Source: CAVRZY01 sp963725415 | GTDB taxonomy: Bacteria; Acidobacteriota; Terriglobia; Bryobacterales; Bryobacteraceae | Assembly (NCBI GenBank): GCA_963725415.1 | Contig: CAVRZY010000296.1 | Coordinates: forward strand, 1-27,149 | Length of the DNA: 27,149 nucleotides | Direction of reading: 5' to 3' | Shown: positions 1 through 7,166 of the stretch, in pieces | How positions within the stretch are numbered: the stretch's first letter is position 1 | Layout: the number at the start of each line of letters is the position of its first letter | Made by a program: the position numbers and the translations under genes | The notes under the pieces: generated by a model | Told to the model about the DNA's origin: nothing | Database searches by the model: none | What the model saw: only the letters and a program-made list of their open reading frames with translations

Positions 1-751
1 TGCTCGGCAATCTTGAGGTGGAGGATGTCCACCGGGATGCGCGCCCGCCGGCCGATCTCGAGGGCCTCTTCCAGCGCTTCGAACACGCCCTGCCCTTCGG
101 TGCGCAGGTGGGTCGAGTAGATCCCGCCGTAGCTCGAAGACCACTTCGCACATGGCCACCAGCGTGTCGGTGTCGATCCAGGAACCCGGCGGGCCGCTCA
201 GCGAGCTCGCTACGCCCAGCGCCCCCTGCTCCATGGCCTGTCGGATGAGCCCGCGCATCTGCTCAAGCTCGCCCGCTTCGAGTGGCCCGGGCCGCGGCCC
301 GTGCACGTAGGTCCACACCTGGCTGGAGACCCACGTGGCTGCCGATGTTGGTCGAGACCCCTTGGCGCAACACGCGGGCGAAGTAACCGCTGAAGTCCGC
401 CCACTCGGCATTCTTGGCCGGCGACACCGACTCGCCCTCCCCGAGGATCATGGTCGTCACACCCTGTCGCACCATGCTCTCGGCGTTGCCATCAACCAGG
501 ATCGTGTAATCGGAGTGGGTGTGGATGTCGATGAAACCTGGCGCCACCGTCAGCCCCGTCGCGTCGATAGTGCGCGCCGCTCTGCCCGCCAGCCGGCCCA
601 TCGCCACGACCCTCCCGCCGCGAATGCCCAGGTCGCCCACATAGGCCGGGTTCCCCGTCCCGTCCACGATCCGCCCGTCCCGGATCAGAACGTCAAAGTC
701 CTGGGCGAGAGATGCAAGCACCACTCCGAAAAGCGCTACCAGGGTTCTCAT
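1..751 (-). pseudogene. N-acyl-D-amino-acid deacylase (amidohydrolase), 3' end off window, two apparent frameshifts
   Basis: The product resembles the D-aminoacylase branch of the amidohydrolase superfamily, which removes N-acyl groups from D-amino acids. The first frame (751 to about 329) has a leader ending near ASLAQ, then FDVLIRDGRIVDGTG and the metal-binding DIHTHSD (residues 75-81). After HVG the frame closes at 263, but the +1 frame continues the family sequence (SSQVWTYVHGPRPG, then LSGPPGSWIDTDTLVAMCEVV). Near 134-138 a second +1 change is needed to continue with SSYGGIYSTHLRTEGQG and VDILHLKIAE up to the window edge. Both breaks fit one extra base. The start is the ATG at 751, with only a weak ribosome binding site. 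It may be a decaying gene, or an intact gene with two sequence errors; the family call is secure, the disrupted state less so. Confidence 0.8.
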
Positions 752-759
752 ATGGTTCC

Positions 760-787
760 AGCCGCTAGCGGCTAGCAGCTAGCGGCT
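760..787. repeat. Short palindromic repeat (two AGCNGCTAGCGGCT units)
   Basis: A perfect 14-base palindrome, AGCCGCTAGCGGCT (760-773), is followed directly by a near copy, AGCAGCTAGCGGCT (774-787). The second copy overlaps the stop codon of the redoxin gene (786-788). The pair fills nearly the whole gap between the redoxin gene and the deacylase start. It could be a weak hairpin in the transcript or part of a dispersed repeat family. No function can be assigned from sequence. Confidence 0.6.
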
Positions 788-1325
788 ATTTCTTCGGTGC
801 GACTGGAGGCGGTGCCAGCATCCGGTCTAGTTCCGCAAACAGAGCTTTGCCCTCAAAAATCGCCTGGTTCCCTTCATAGGCGAAATCGTTGCGGATCATG
901 CCCCGGCCGTCGATCAGGAACAGGTGCGGAATGTGGATGGTAGGGTTCTGCGGCGTGACTTTCAGATACGATGCCGCCACCTGCCCGCAGTCAAACAGAA
1001 TCGGCTGCGTCACGAAGTTCTTCCGCATGTACTGCCGCACCGTGTCCAGAGTATCCGGCGGGTTGACGATCGACAGGACGACTACCTTCCCGCCATACTT
1101 GCCCTGGACCTCCTCCAGCACCCGAGAAAACGTCTCGCAGCGGGGACACTCCGTCTTCATGACGTCCAGCAGCACGACCCGGCCACGGTAGTCCCCCAGA
1201 TCGTGCTGCTTCAGATTCACGTCCGGAAGCGAAAACCCCGGTGCACGCCGCCCCGAAAGCTCTCCCGCCCCCAGAACACACCCACAGCAAATCACAGCAC
1301 TACAGAACCAGCGCAACATTCGCAT
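786..1325 (-). CDS. Secreted thioredoxin-like (redoxin/TlpA-type) protein
   Basis: This 179-residue protein has a hydrophobic N-terminal leader (residues 5-20) and a thioredoxin fold of the AhpC-TSA/Redoxin/TlpA type. Visible elements are the opening PGFSLPDVNL, the central strand GRVVLLDVMKTECPRC with a CPRC redox motif at residues 60-63, and the later IPHLFLIDGRGMI, whose proline matches the cis-Pro loop. It is likely a periplasmic thiol-disulfide reductase. The leader contains CCGC, so a lipoprotein form is possible, but the lipobox is poor. It lies 34 bases upstream of the deacylase on the same strand and diverges from the VapBC pair. The ATG at 1325 is used; a second Met at codon 3 is an equal alternative. 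Partner unknown. Confidence 0.85.
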   Translation of the reverse strand: MRMLRWFCSAVICCGCVLGAGELSGRRAPGFSLPDVNLKQHDLGDYRGRVVLLDVMKTECPRCETFSRVLEEVQGKYGGKVVVLSIVNPPDTLDTVRQYMRKNFVTQPILFDCGQVAASYLKVTPQNPTIHIPHLFLIDGRGMIRNDFAYEGNQAIFEGKALFAELDRMLAPPPVAPKK

Positions 1326-1356
1326 TTCTCTAAGCTAACACGCAGGCCTGAGGAAT

Positions 1357-1371
1357 GGGCTGAATGAGCCC
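1357..1371. promoter_or_regulatory. Inverted repeat upstream of vapBC, possible autoregulatory operator
   Basis: GGGCT-GAATG-AGCCC is a perfect 5-bp inverted repeat lying about 37 bases before the proposed antitoxin start. VapBC complexes usually repress their own promoter by binding short inverted repeats, so this is a candidate operator. A GATAAT at 1384-1389 could be the -10 box, but no convincing -35 is visible. The assignment is inference from position only. Confidence 0.3.
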
Positions 1372-1408
1372 TGGCTCCTGGAGGATAATAGGGAGGAAGG
1401 AGGAAGCT

Positions 1409-1663
1409 GTGGTCCTAAATATCAAGAACCGCGAGGCTCATCAACTCGCCATTACCCTGGCCAAGCTCACGGGTGAGACGCTTACCCAAGCGGTGATCCG
1501 ATCTTTGCGGGAGCGCTTGCAGCGTGAATCCGGGCGAGCGCGGGACGGAGATCTGGCAGACGAGCTCATGAAGATCGGCGAGCGGTGCGCGGCATTGCCC
1601 GTACTGGACCCTCGCAGTCCCGATGAGATCCTGGGCTATGACGCACACGGAATCCCCAGGTAA
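1409..1663 (+). CDS. vapB: VapB-type antitoxin (Rv0623/PSK-type)
   Basis: The antitoxin partner of the PIN toxin that follows. The protein starts VVLNIKNREAHQLAITLAKL, then has TGETLTQAVIRSLRERL. This matches the short VapB family with an N-terminal DNA-binding segment and a C-terminal tail (LDPRSPDEILGYDAHGIPR) that would wrap the toxin. The GTG at 1409 is chosen because a very purine-rich ribosome binding site (AGGAGGAA, about 1398-1405) sits just upstream and family alignments begin here. An in-frame ATG at 1364 would add 15 unrelated residues. The product is 84 residues. It ends 5 bases before vapC, so the two are surely co-transcribed. Regulation is probably by the complex acting on the inverted repeat at 1357. 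Confidence 0.88.
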   Translation: MVLNIKNREAHQLAITLAKLTGETLTQAVIRSLRERLQRESGRARDGDLADELMKIGERCAALPVLDPRSPDEILGYDAHGIPR

Positions 1664-1668
1664 CAACC

Positions 1669-2061
1669 ATGGTCATTGACACTTCCGCCTTGATTTCCAT
1701 CCTGCTGCAGGAGGAAGATGCCCGGACATTCGCCTGGGCGCTCAAGAACGATCCAGTGCGGCTGATCTCTGCTGTCTCCGTCCTCGAGACCGCCATGGTT
1801 GTCGAATCCAGGTTGGGGCCGATCGCGGGGCGCGAATTGGATCTGCTACTGCACAGATCTCGGGCGGATATCGTCCCCTTCGACGCGGCTCAGGCCGAGG
1901 TCGCCCGAGCGGCCTGGCAGAAATATGGCAAAGGCAACCATCCGGCAAGCCTCAATCTCGGGGACTGTTGCGCCTACGCGCTCGCCAAGACATCGGGCGA
2001 GAGACTGCTGTTCAAAGGGGAGGACTTCGCCAAGACCGACCTGGCCGGTCAGGCAGAATGA
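1669..2061 (+). CDS. vapC: VapC-type PIN-domain ribonuclease toxin
   Basis: This 130-residue PIN-domain protein is expected to cleave RNA (tRNA or rRNA in studied family members) when freed from VapB. The conserved acidic residues are present: D4 in VIDTSAL, E40 in VSVLETAMV, D99 in LNLGDCCAYALA, and D119 in LLFKGEDFAKTD. Length and motif spacing are normal, so the toxin looks intact. It starts 5 bases after the antitoxin stop. The cellular target cannot be told from sequence. The pair sits alone between unrelated genes, as is usual for chromosomal toxin-antitoxin modules. Confidence 0.93.
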   Translation: MVIDTSALISILLQEEDARTFAWALKNDPVRLISAVSVLETAMVVESRLGPIAGRELDLLLHRSRADIVPFDAAQAEVARAAWQKYGKGNHPASLNLGDCCAYALAKTSGERLLFKGEDFAKTDLAGQAE

Positions 2062-2073
2062 TCCGCCCCTGCC

Positions 2074-2094
2074 CGCAGGCGCCTGCGTTAGAAT
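2074..2094 (+). promoter_or_regulatory. Palindrome and possible -10 box before the enolase-superfamily gene
   Basis: A perfect 14-base palindrome, CGCAGGCGCCTGCG (2074-2087), is followed directly by TAGAAT (2089-2094), which resembles a -10 box 26 bases before the ATG at 2120. No clear -35 hexamer lies at the right distance. The palindrome could be an operator or a weak terminator stem for vapC. Low-confidence call. Confidence 0.3.
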
Positions 2095-2119
2095 AGCCAC
2101 TCCGGGCCAGGATCATCAC

Positions 2120-3541
2120 ATGGATAAAACCACCCGTCGCAGCTTCTTGCGCGCCGCTGGGCTTTCCCCCGTGGTGCTTTCGGCCGCGGTAAAACCAACC
2201 GCCATCCGCATCGCGGACGTCTCGTTCGGCTATGAAGACTACCTCTATCGCACGCCCATCAAATTCGGCGGCATCCCCCTGGACCGGGTCACGCTGCTGA
2301 ATGTGAACTGCGTGGTGCGCGCCTCCGGCGGCCGCACCTCGAAGGGCTTCGGCTCGATGCCGCTGGGCAACATCTGGTCCTTCCCCTCCAGGGTGATGTC
2401 CTACGAGGTCACTCTAGGGGCCATGAAACGGCTAGCCGAACGGATCTCGAAGATCACCGCGAGCTACAAGGAGTCCGGCCATCCGGTGGACATCAACGTG
2501 ACCCTCGAACCCGCCTATCTGGAAGCTGCCGCCGAGGTCTCGAAGGAACTGAAGCTGGCCGAACCGATTCCCAAGCTGTGCACGCTGGTCACCGCCAGCC
2601 CTTTCGACGCCGCCGTCCACGACGCATACGGAAAGCTCTACGGCCTGAGCTGTTACCGCACCTACGGGCCCGACTTCATGACCCACGACTTGGCCCGTTA
2701 CCTCACCCCCGAATTCAAGGGCGAGTACCTGGACCACTACGTCACCAAAGAGCCCAAGGCCCGTATGCCGCTGTACCACCTGATCGGGGCGCTCGATCCC
2801 ATCATGGAGAGCGATATCGCCAAGCGCATCAACGACGGGCTGCCCGAGACGCTCTCGGAATGGATCGACTATAACGGCCTGACCCACCTCAAGATCAAGC
2901 TGAATGGCGACGACCTGAAATGGGACGTTGAGCGCGTCCTCCGCGTGGACCGCGTGGCCGCCGAAACGCAGAAGAAGCGCGGCGTCGCCAAGTGGTTCTA
3001 CTCGGCCGATTTCAACGAGAGGTGTCCCAACGTGGACTACCTGCTGGCTTTCCTCCGCCAGGTGAAGGAGAAGACGCCGGCCGGCTTCGAGCGCCTCCAG
3101 TACATCGAGCAGCCCACCGCGCGGGACCTCAAGACGCACCGCTCCAACGTCATGCACGAGGCCTCCAAGCTGCGGCCGGTAGTTATCGACGAGTCGCTCA
3201 CCGACCTGGAGAACCTGCTGCTGGCGCGCGAGATGGGTTACACCGGCGTGGCCTTGAAAGCCTGCAAAGGCCAGAGCCAGGCCCTGCTGATGGCCGCCGC
3301 CGCGCAGAAGTACAAGATGTTCCTGTGCGTGCAGGACCTCACTTGCCCCGGCGCCTCGCTGATCCACTCCGCCGGGTTGGCGGCCCACGTGCCCGGGGTC
3401 GCGGCCATCGAAGCCAACTCACGCCAGTACTGCCCTGCCGCCAACCAGCCCTGGGAAGGCAAGTTCCCGGGCATCTTCATCATCAAGGACGGCATGATGC
3501 AAACCGGCGTGCTGAACAAGCCGGGCCTCAGCGCGGTCTAA
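2120..3541 (+). CDS. Tat-exported mandelate racemase/muconate lactonizing enzyme-type protein (enolase superfamily)
   Basis: This 473-residue enzyme has a twin-arginine leader (TTRRSFLRAAG, residues 4-14), so it is likely exported folded. The body is of the enolase superfamily. It shows a KIK motif (258-260) for the catalytic lysine, metal ligands in YSADFNE (D297), YIEQP (E330) and VIDES (D357/E358), and a lysine-rich KACKGQS (380-385) at the end of the barrel. Enzymes of this fold abstract the proton alpha to a carboxylate; likely substrates are sugar acids, but none can be named here. The ATG at 2120 is chosen because it places the Tat motif near the N-terminus; the frame stays open further upstream without family sequence. 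A weak AGGA precedes it. The gene is monocistronic and converges on the B12 operon. Confidence 0.85.
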   Translation: MDKTTRRSFLRAAGLSPVVLSAAVKPTAIRIADVSFGYEDYLYRTPIKFGGIPLDRVTLLNVNCVVRASGGRTSKGFGSMPLGNIWSFPSRVMSYEVTLGAMKRLAERISKITASYKESGHPVDINVTLEPAYLEAAAEVSKELKLAEPIPKLCTLVTASPFDAAVHDAYGKLYGLSCYRTYGPDFMTHDLARYLTPEFKGEYLDHYVTKEPKARMPLYHLIGALDPIMESDIAKRINDGLPETLSEWIDYNGLTHLKIKLNGDDLKWDVERVLRVDRVAAETQKKRGVAKWFYSADFNERCPNVDYLLAFLRQVKEKTPAGFERLQYIEQPTARDLKTHRSNVMHEASKLRPVVIDESLTDLENLLLAREMGYTGVALKACKGQSQALLMAAAAQKYKMFLCVQDLTCPGASLIHSAGLAAHVPGVAAIEANSRQYCPAANQPWEGKFPGIFIIKDGMMQTGVLNKPGLSAV

Positions 3542-3544
3542 GAC

Positions 3545-3623
3545 GTTTCGCGCAAAGCCGCAAAGCAAATAGAATAGGATTCCTTGGCGCGCTTTGCGAA
3601 ACCTTGGCGTCTTTGCGCGAAAC
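3545..3623. repeat. Nested inverted repeat between convergent genes (possible bidirectional terminator)
   Basis: GTTTCGCGCAAAG (3545-3557) is matched perfectly by CTTTGCGCGAAAC (3611-3623). Inside it, CGCAAAGC (3559-3566) pairs with GCTTTGCG (3591-3598). The element starts 3 bases after one stop codon and ends 2 bases before the stop of the convergent ATPase gene, so it fills the junction. It lacks a clear T-run. The 'cgcaaag/ctttgcg' wording resembles dispersed intergenic repeats seen in many environmental genomes (recalled, not searched). Confidence 0.6.
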
Positions 3624-3625
3624 TC

Positions 3626-4306
3626 TCAGCCCCCGACGATGCGCCCGTCCAGCATGTGGACGAGGCGGTGGCCGTAGGAGGCCACGTTGGGGTCGTGGGT
3701 GATCATGAGCACGGTCTGGCCGAGGCGCTCGTTGAGGTCTCGCAGGACGCGCAGCACGGTGGCGGAGTTTTCCGAGTCCAGGTTTCCGGTCGGTTCGTCC
3801 GCCAGCAAGATGGCCGGATGGTTCACGATGGCCCGGGCGATCGCCACCCGCTGCTGCTCGCCGCCCGACAGCGCGCTGGGCTTGTGCTTGAGGCGATGCT
3901 GGATGCCCAGCAGTTCGAGCACTTCCTGAAACTCCGGATCTTCGCCCGGCTCCCGGCCGGCGATGTGGCGGGCGATGGCGATGTTGTCGGCCGCGGTCAG
4001 AGTGGGCAGCAAGTTGTACTTCTGGAACACGAAGCCGACCATGGTCTTGCGCATCTGGGTGCGCTCGGCATCCGAGATGCGCGAGAGGTCCCGGCCGTTG
4101 ACCAGCACTGTTCCGGAGGTGGCCGAGGTGAGCCCGCCCAGGATGTGAAACAGGGTGGACTTGCCGGAGCCCGACGGCCCCGCCACGCACAGAAAGTCGC
4201 CGCGCTCGACCCTCAGATTGGCGCCCCGCAGCGCGTGCACGTCCACGTCGCCCACGCGGTAGATCTTCCGCAGCTCGCGCACCTCGATGATCGGACCGTT
4301 ATTCAT
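3626..4306 (-). CDS. ABC transporter ATP-binding protein (LolD/MacB/HrtA type)
   Basis: The 226-residue ATPase of the FtsX-type pair. It carries Walker A GPSGSGKST (43-51), the Q-loop near Q95, signature LSGGEQQR (146-153), Walker B AILLADEP (165-172) and the switch histidine in MITHD (H204). The DEPTGNLDS sequence is typical of the LolD/MacB/HrtA subfamily. The ATG at 4306 lies inside the 3' end of the permease gene (8-base overlap, ATGAATAA), which implies translational coupling. The frame is open upstream to 4378, but family similarity starts at PIIEVRELRKIYRVG. It is the last gene of the operon that begins with the cobalamin riboswitch. It probably energizes the permease encoded just before it rather than the B12 importer, which has its own ATPase. 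Confidence 0.92.
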   Translation of the reverse strand: MNNGPIIEVRELRKIYRVGDVDVHALRGANLRVERGDFLCVAGPSGSGKSTLFHILGGLTSATSGTVLVNGRDLSRISDAERTQMRKTMVGFVFQKYNLLPTLTAADNIAIARHIAGREPGEDPEFQEVLELLGIQHRLKHKPSALSGGEQQRVAIARAIVNHPAILLADEPTGNLDSENSATVLRVLRDLNERLGQTVLMITHDPNVASYGHRLVHMLDGRIVGG

Positions 4307-5393
4307 AGGACAGCGCCTCGATGGGATCCTGGCGCGCGGCGCGCCAGCCGGGATAGGCCGAGCCCAGCAGCGCGCCAATCATGGCAATGCCGCCGGCGAT
4401 GGGCCACCACAGAGGAACGATGACCTGAGTCAGCGAGGCCGGAACCAGGGCCACTATCAGCCACCGCGTGAGATAGGAAAAGCCCACCCCCAGCACCGAT
4501 CCGATCAGCGCCAGCACGGCCGTCTCGCGCAAGATGATGTTGAGCACGTAAGCCGCCGAGGCGCCCAGGGCCTTCAGGATGCCGATCTCGCGCGTACGCT
4601 CCAGCACCGCCGTGTACATCGACAGGAACACCACCAGAAACCCAACCACCACCGAAAGCCCGATGATCACCCCGATAAATGCGCTCAGACCCGGAACGCT
4701 GCTCACCGAATACAGCGAGGTGAGTTCCTCCAGCGAGTAGAGCTGGTAGTTCGGCAACTGCGCTTTCAAAGAAGCCATGACTTCCTGGAGGTCGGACGAA
4801 GAGTCCAGCTTCACGAAGACCGTGGACAGCTTTCCGGTGTTAGCGGTCAGCTCCTGAAGCCTCTTGAGCGGCAGGATCAAACGCGCCAGCTTGCCCGGCT
4901 CGACAATGCCGCATACACGCCAGTCGCGGTTGATGATTCGAAGCGTGGACCCCACTTTCAGGTTCTTCTGCCGGGCGTAGTAATCGTCCACCAGGATGTC
5001 GTCCGGCTCCCGAAAGGGGCGGCCGGCCAGAAACTTGAACCCGCCGTTCATCTGGGTGAACTTCGCCAGGTCAATCCCGGTCACGCTGTCCACGCCGCCG
5101 ATCGGATGAATGAGGTTTCCCATCGCCAGCGCCACCTGCGGCTGCCGCTCCAGGAATGCCTCCATCTTTTCGGGGATCGAAGCCGTACTGAAACTGATGA
5201 TGGAGCTTCCCCCAGGCCGCACCCAGATGTCCGCGCCCACGCCGCGCGCCCGGCGGGCCATGTCCTCCAGCATGCCCTCGCTCAGCCCCACCAGCGTCAG
5301 GATCATGGTGACTTCCAGGCCCACAGCAAGAACACTCAGCGCGGTGCGAACGGGCCGGTGTTTCAGGTTTTCGAAGACGAGTTTGTTAGTCAA
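4299..5393 (-). CDS. FtsX-type ABC transporter permease (MacB/HrtB-like)
   Basis: This 364-residue inner-membrane protein has the four-helix FtsX layout. TM1 is at about 17-37. A periplasmic domain of about 200 residues follows. TM2 (238-262), TM3 (288-315) and TM4 (328-346) end in the family tail YPGWRAARQDPIEALSYE. ERTREIGILKALGAS (265-279) is the coupling segment that contacts the ATPase. The size is that of HrtB/DevC-like permeases rather than full-length MacB, which is fused to its ATPase. Such systems usually extract or export hydrophobic molecules, lipoproteins or tetrapyrroles. It begins 26 bases after the B12 permease stop and overlaps its ATPase by 8 bases, so it should share the B12 transcript. 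The substrate is unknown; a link to corrinoids is inference from operon position only. Confidence 0.88.
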   Translation of the reverse strand: MTNKLVFENLKHRPVRTALSVLAVGLEVTMILTLVGLSEGMLEDMARRARGVGADIWVRPGGSSIISFSTASIPEKMEAFLERQPQVALAMGNLIHPIGGVDSVTGIDLAKFTQMNGGFKFLAGRPFREPDDILVDDYYARQKNLKVGSTLRIINRDWRVCGIVEPGKLARLILPLKRLQELTANTGKLSTVFVKLDSSSDLQEVMASLKAQLPNYQLYSLEELTSLYSVSSVPGLSAFIGVIIGLSVVVGFLVVFLSMYTAVLERTREIGILKALGASAAYVLNIILRETAVLALIGSVLGVGFSYLTRWLIVALVPASLTQVIVPLWWPIAGGIAMIGALLGSAYPGWRAARQDPIEALSYE

Positions 5394-5419
5394 CAGCTAT
5401 CAGCCGCTCCTCTCCCATA

Positions 5420-6409
5420 TTAAAGCCACAGGCTCCTCCGCCGCGAGCGCAGCAGCCAGATGAAAAAGGGGCCGCCCAGCATGGCGGTGACTACGCCGAC
5501 GGGGATTTCCGAGGGGGCCAGAATCGTGCGGGCCACGGTGTCGCAGGCCGCCAGGAAGGCCGCGCCCAGCAGGAACGAGCAGGGGATCAGCAGCCGGTGG
5601 TCGGCGCCCAGCCACAAGCGCAGGGCGTGCGGCACGATCAGGCCGACAAAGCCGATCGGCCCGGTCAGCGCGGTCACCGATCCCGCTGCAAACGAGCCGA
5701 TGAGATAGCCCGCCAGCAGCAAGCGCGACACGGAGACACCGCGGGCGGCGGCCCACTCCTCCCCAACCGCCAGCAGGTTCCAGTCCCGGGCGCGGGAAAA
5801 CACGTAAGCCAGCGCCGGCAGCACCCCCAGCGCCAGCCATCCCAAGGTCGAGTACTCGACCGAATCGATTCCCCCCATGAGCCAGTGGACGATGGCGAAC
5901 GACTGGCCGAAGTTGGCGATGTTCTGGAGGAACAGAATAACGGCCAGGCAGATGCTGTTGATGGTGATGCCCGCCAGCAGCAGCGTAAAGGAGGACATGC
6001 GGCGGCCTTCGGAGGCGATGCCCAGCACCAGTAGCAACACTAGCGCCGCCCCGGCAAAAGCGCACACCCAGACCCCGGGCAGTCCGCCGATCTCCCGCAA
6101 GCCCAGGCAGATGGCCAGCACCGCTCCCAGCGAGGCGCCGCTGGAGATCCCCAGCGTATAGGGCGTAGCCAGCGCGTCGCGGAGCAGGGCTTGAAACAAC
6201 ACGCCGGCCACGCCGAGCGTGCCGCCGGCCAGTAGCGCCAGCAGCACCCTGGGCAGCCGCGCGTAGAACAGGATCGCGCTGTCGGGGGCCAACCCGGCCA
6301 GAGCCCGCCCGTACTGGATGGGCGCCGAGCCGATCAGCGGCGCCGCGCACAGAACGGCAATGAGGATCAGCGCGCAGGCGGCAATGGAGGTCCAGAACTT
6401 ATTCCCCAT
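5420..6409 (-). CDS. btuC: BtuC/FecCD-type vitamin B12 ABC transporter permease
   Basis: A 329-residue, highly hydrophobic permease of the FecCD/BtuC family, which forms a dimeric channel with about ten helices per subunit. Family landmarks are RLPRVLLALLAGGTLGVAGVLFQ near residue 52, ATPYTLGISSGASLGA, and the late GPIGFVGLIVPHALRLWLG with the downstream PSEIPVGVVTAMLGGPFFIWLL. Its start overlaps the end of the ATPase gene by 11 bases. With the BtuF-like and BtuD-like proteins it makes a full importer. The riboswitch and TonB receptor upstream favour cobalamin over ferric siderophore as the substrate; the family alone would not settle this. Confidence 0.92.
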   Translation of the reverse strand: MGNKFWTSIAACALILIAVLCAAPLIGSAPIQYGRALAGLAPDSAILFYARLPRVLLALLAGGTLGVAGVLFQALLRDALATPYTLGISSGASLGAVLAICLGLREIGGLPGVWVCAFAGAALVLLLVLGIASEGRRMSSFTLLLAGITINSICLAVILFLQNIANFGQSFAIVHWLMGGIDSVEYSTLGWLALGVLPALAYVFSRARDWNLLAVGEEWAAARGVSVSRLLLAGYLIGSFAAGSVTALTGPIGFVGLIVPHALRLWLGADHRLLIPCSFLLGAAFLAACDTVARTILAPSEIPVGVVTAMLGGPFFIWLLRSRRRSLWL

Positions 6410-7166
6410 AGAAGATCCAGGGCCTTCCGTCCGGCGCGCGAAGAATGGTCGAGTCCACGCCGAAGACTTCGCGGATGGTGGCGGGGGCCAGCACCTCGGC
6501 GGGCGCGGCGTCGGCGGCTACACGTCCGGCGTGAAGCACCACTACGCGGCTGGCAAAACTGGCCGCCAGGTTCAGATCATGCGTCGCCGCGATGACCAGC
6601 AGCCCGTCATGGCTGAGGTCGCGAAGCAAGCGGTAAATCGAGATCTGGTGCTTGAGATCCAGGAAGGTGGTCGGCTCGTCCAGCAAGAGCGTCTTGGGCT
6701 GCTGGGCCAGCGCAGAGGCCAGGATGACCCGCTGGCGCTCGCCTCCGCTCAGGGACCGAAAGTCGCGCTTGCGGAAGGCCAGCGTGTCGGTGGTGGCCAT
6801 GGCCCGATGGACGGCGGCGAAGTCCTCGGGCGACTCGAACAGGCCATCGCAGTGCGGGGTGCGGCCCATCAGCACCACCTGCTCAGCGGTAAACGGAAAC
6901 TCGATGCGCAGGCTCTGCGGGACGAAGGAAACCTCGCGTGCAAAAGCCCGCCGCGGCCAGCGGCGCAACTCTCTGCCGTCATACTGGCAGTGGCCGCCGT
7001 AGTTCGCACGCAGCCCGGCCATGATCCCCAGCAAAGTGGACTTGCCCGCGCCGTTGGGTCCGACCACCGTCACGAATTGCGGACCCGCGAACTCCAGCGT
7101 CACCTGACACAGGACTTCCGCGCCGTTATAGCGCATCCCGACTTCGTCGAGAGAAAAGCCGCTCAA
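6399..7166 (-). CDS. btuD: BtuD/FecE-type ABC transporter ATPase for cobalamin uptake
   Basis: A 255-residue ATPase with Walker A GPNGAGKST (36-44), signature SLSGGERQR (138-146), Walker B TLLLDEPTTFLD (159-170) and the switch histidine in ATHDLNLAA. FLDLKHQ after Walker B and the overall length are typical of the FepC/BtuD/HmuV group. It would energize the permease encoded immediately after it. The ATG at 7166 shares a 4-base overlap (ATGA) with the binding-protein stop, and its own stop overlaps the permease start by 11 bases. The tight packing points to coupled translation of all three parts. Confidence 0.93.
   Translation of the reverse strand: MSGFSLDEVGMRYNGAEVLCQVTLEFAGPQFVTVVGPNGAGKSTLLGIMAGLRANYGGHCQYDGRELRRWPRRAFAREVSFVPQSLRIEFPFTAEQVVLMGRTPHCDGLFESPEDFAAVHRAMATTDTLAFRKRDFRSLSGGERQRVILASALAQQPKTLLLDEPTTFLDLKHQISIYRLLRDLSHDGLLVIAATHDLNLAASFASRVVVLHAGRVAADAAPAEVLAPATIREVFGVDSTILRAPDGRPWIFYGE

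Noticed and set aside
2432..3388. Long minus-strand open frame (318 codons) under the enolase-superfamily gene
   Set aside because: It lies wholly opposite a gene with clear catalytic motifs, has low-complexity Gly/Val/Gln-rich composition and no recognisable domain; typical antisense shadow in GC-rich DNA.
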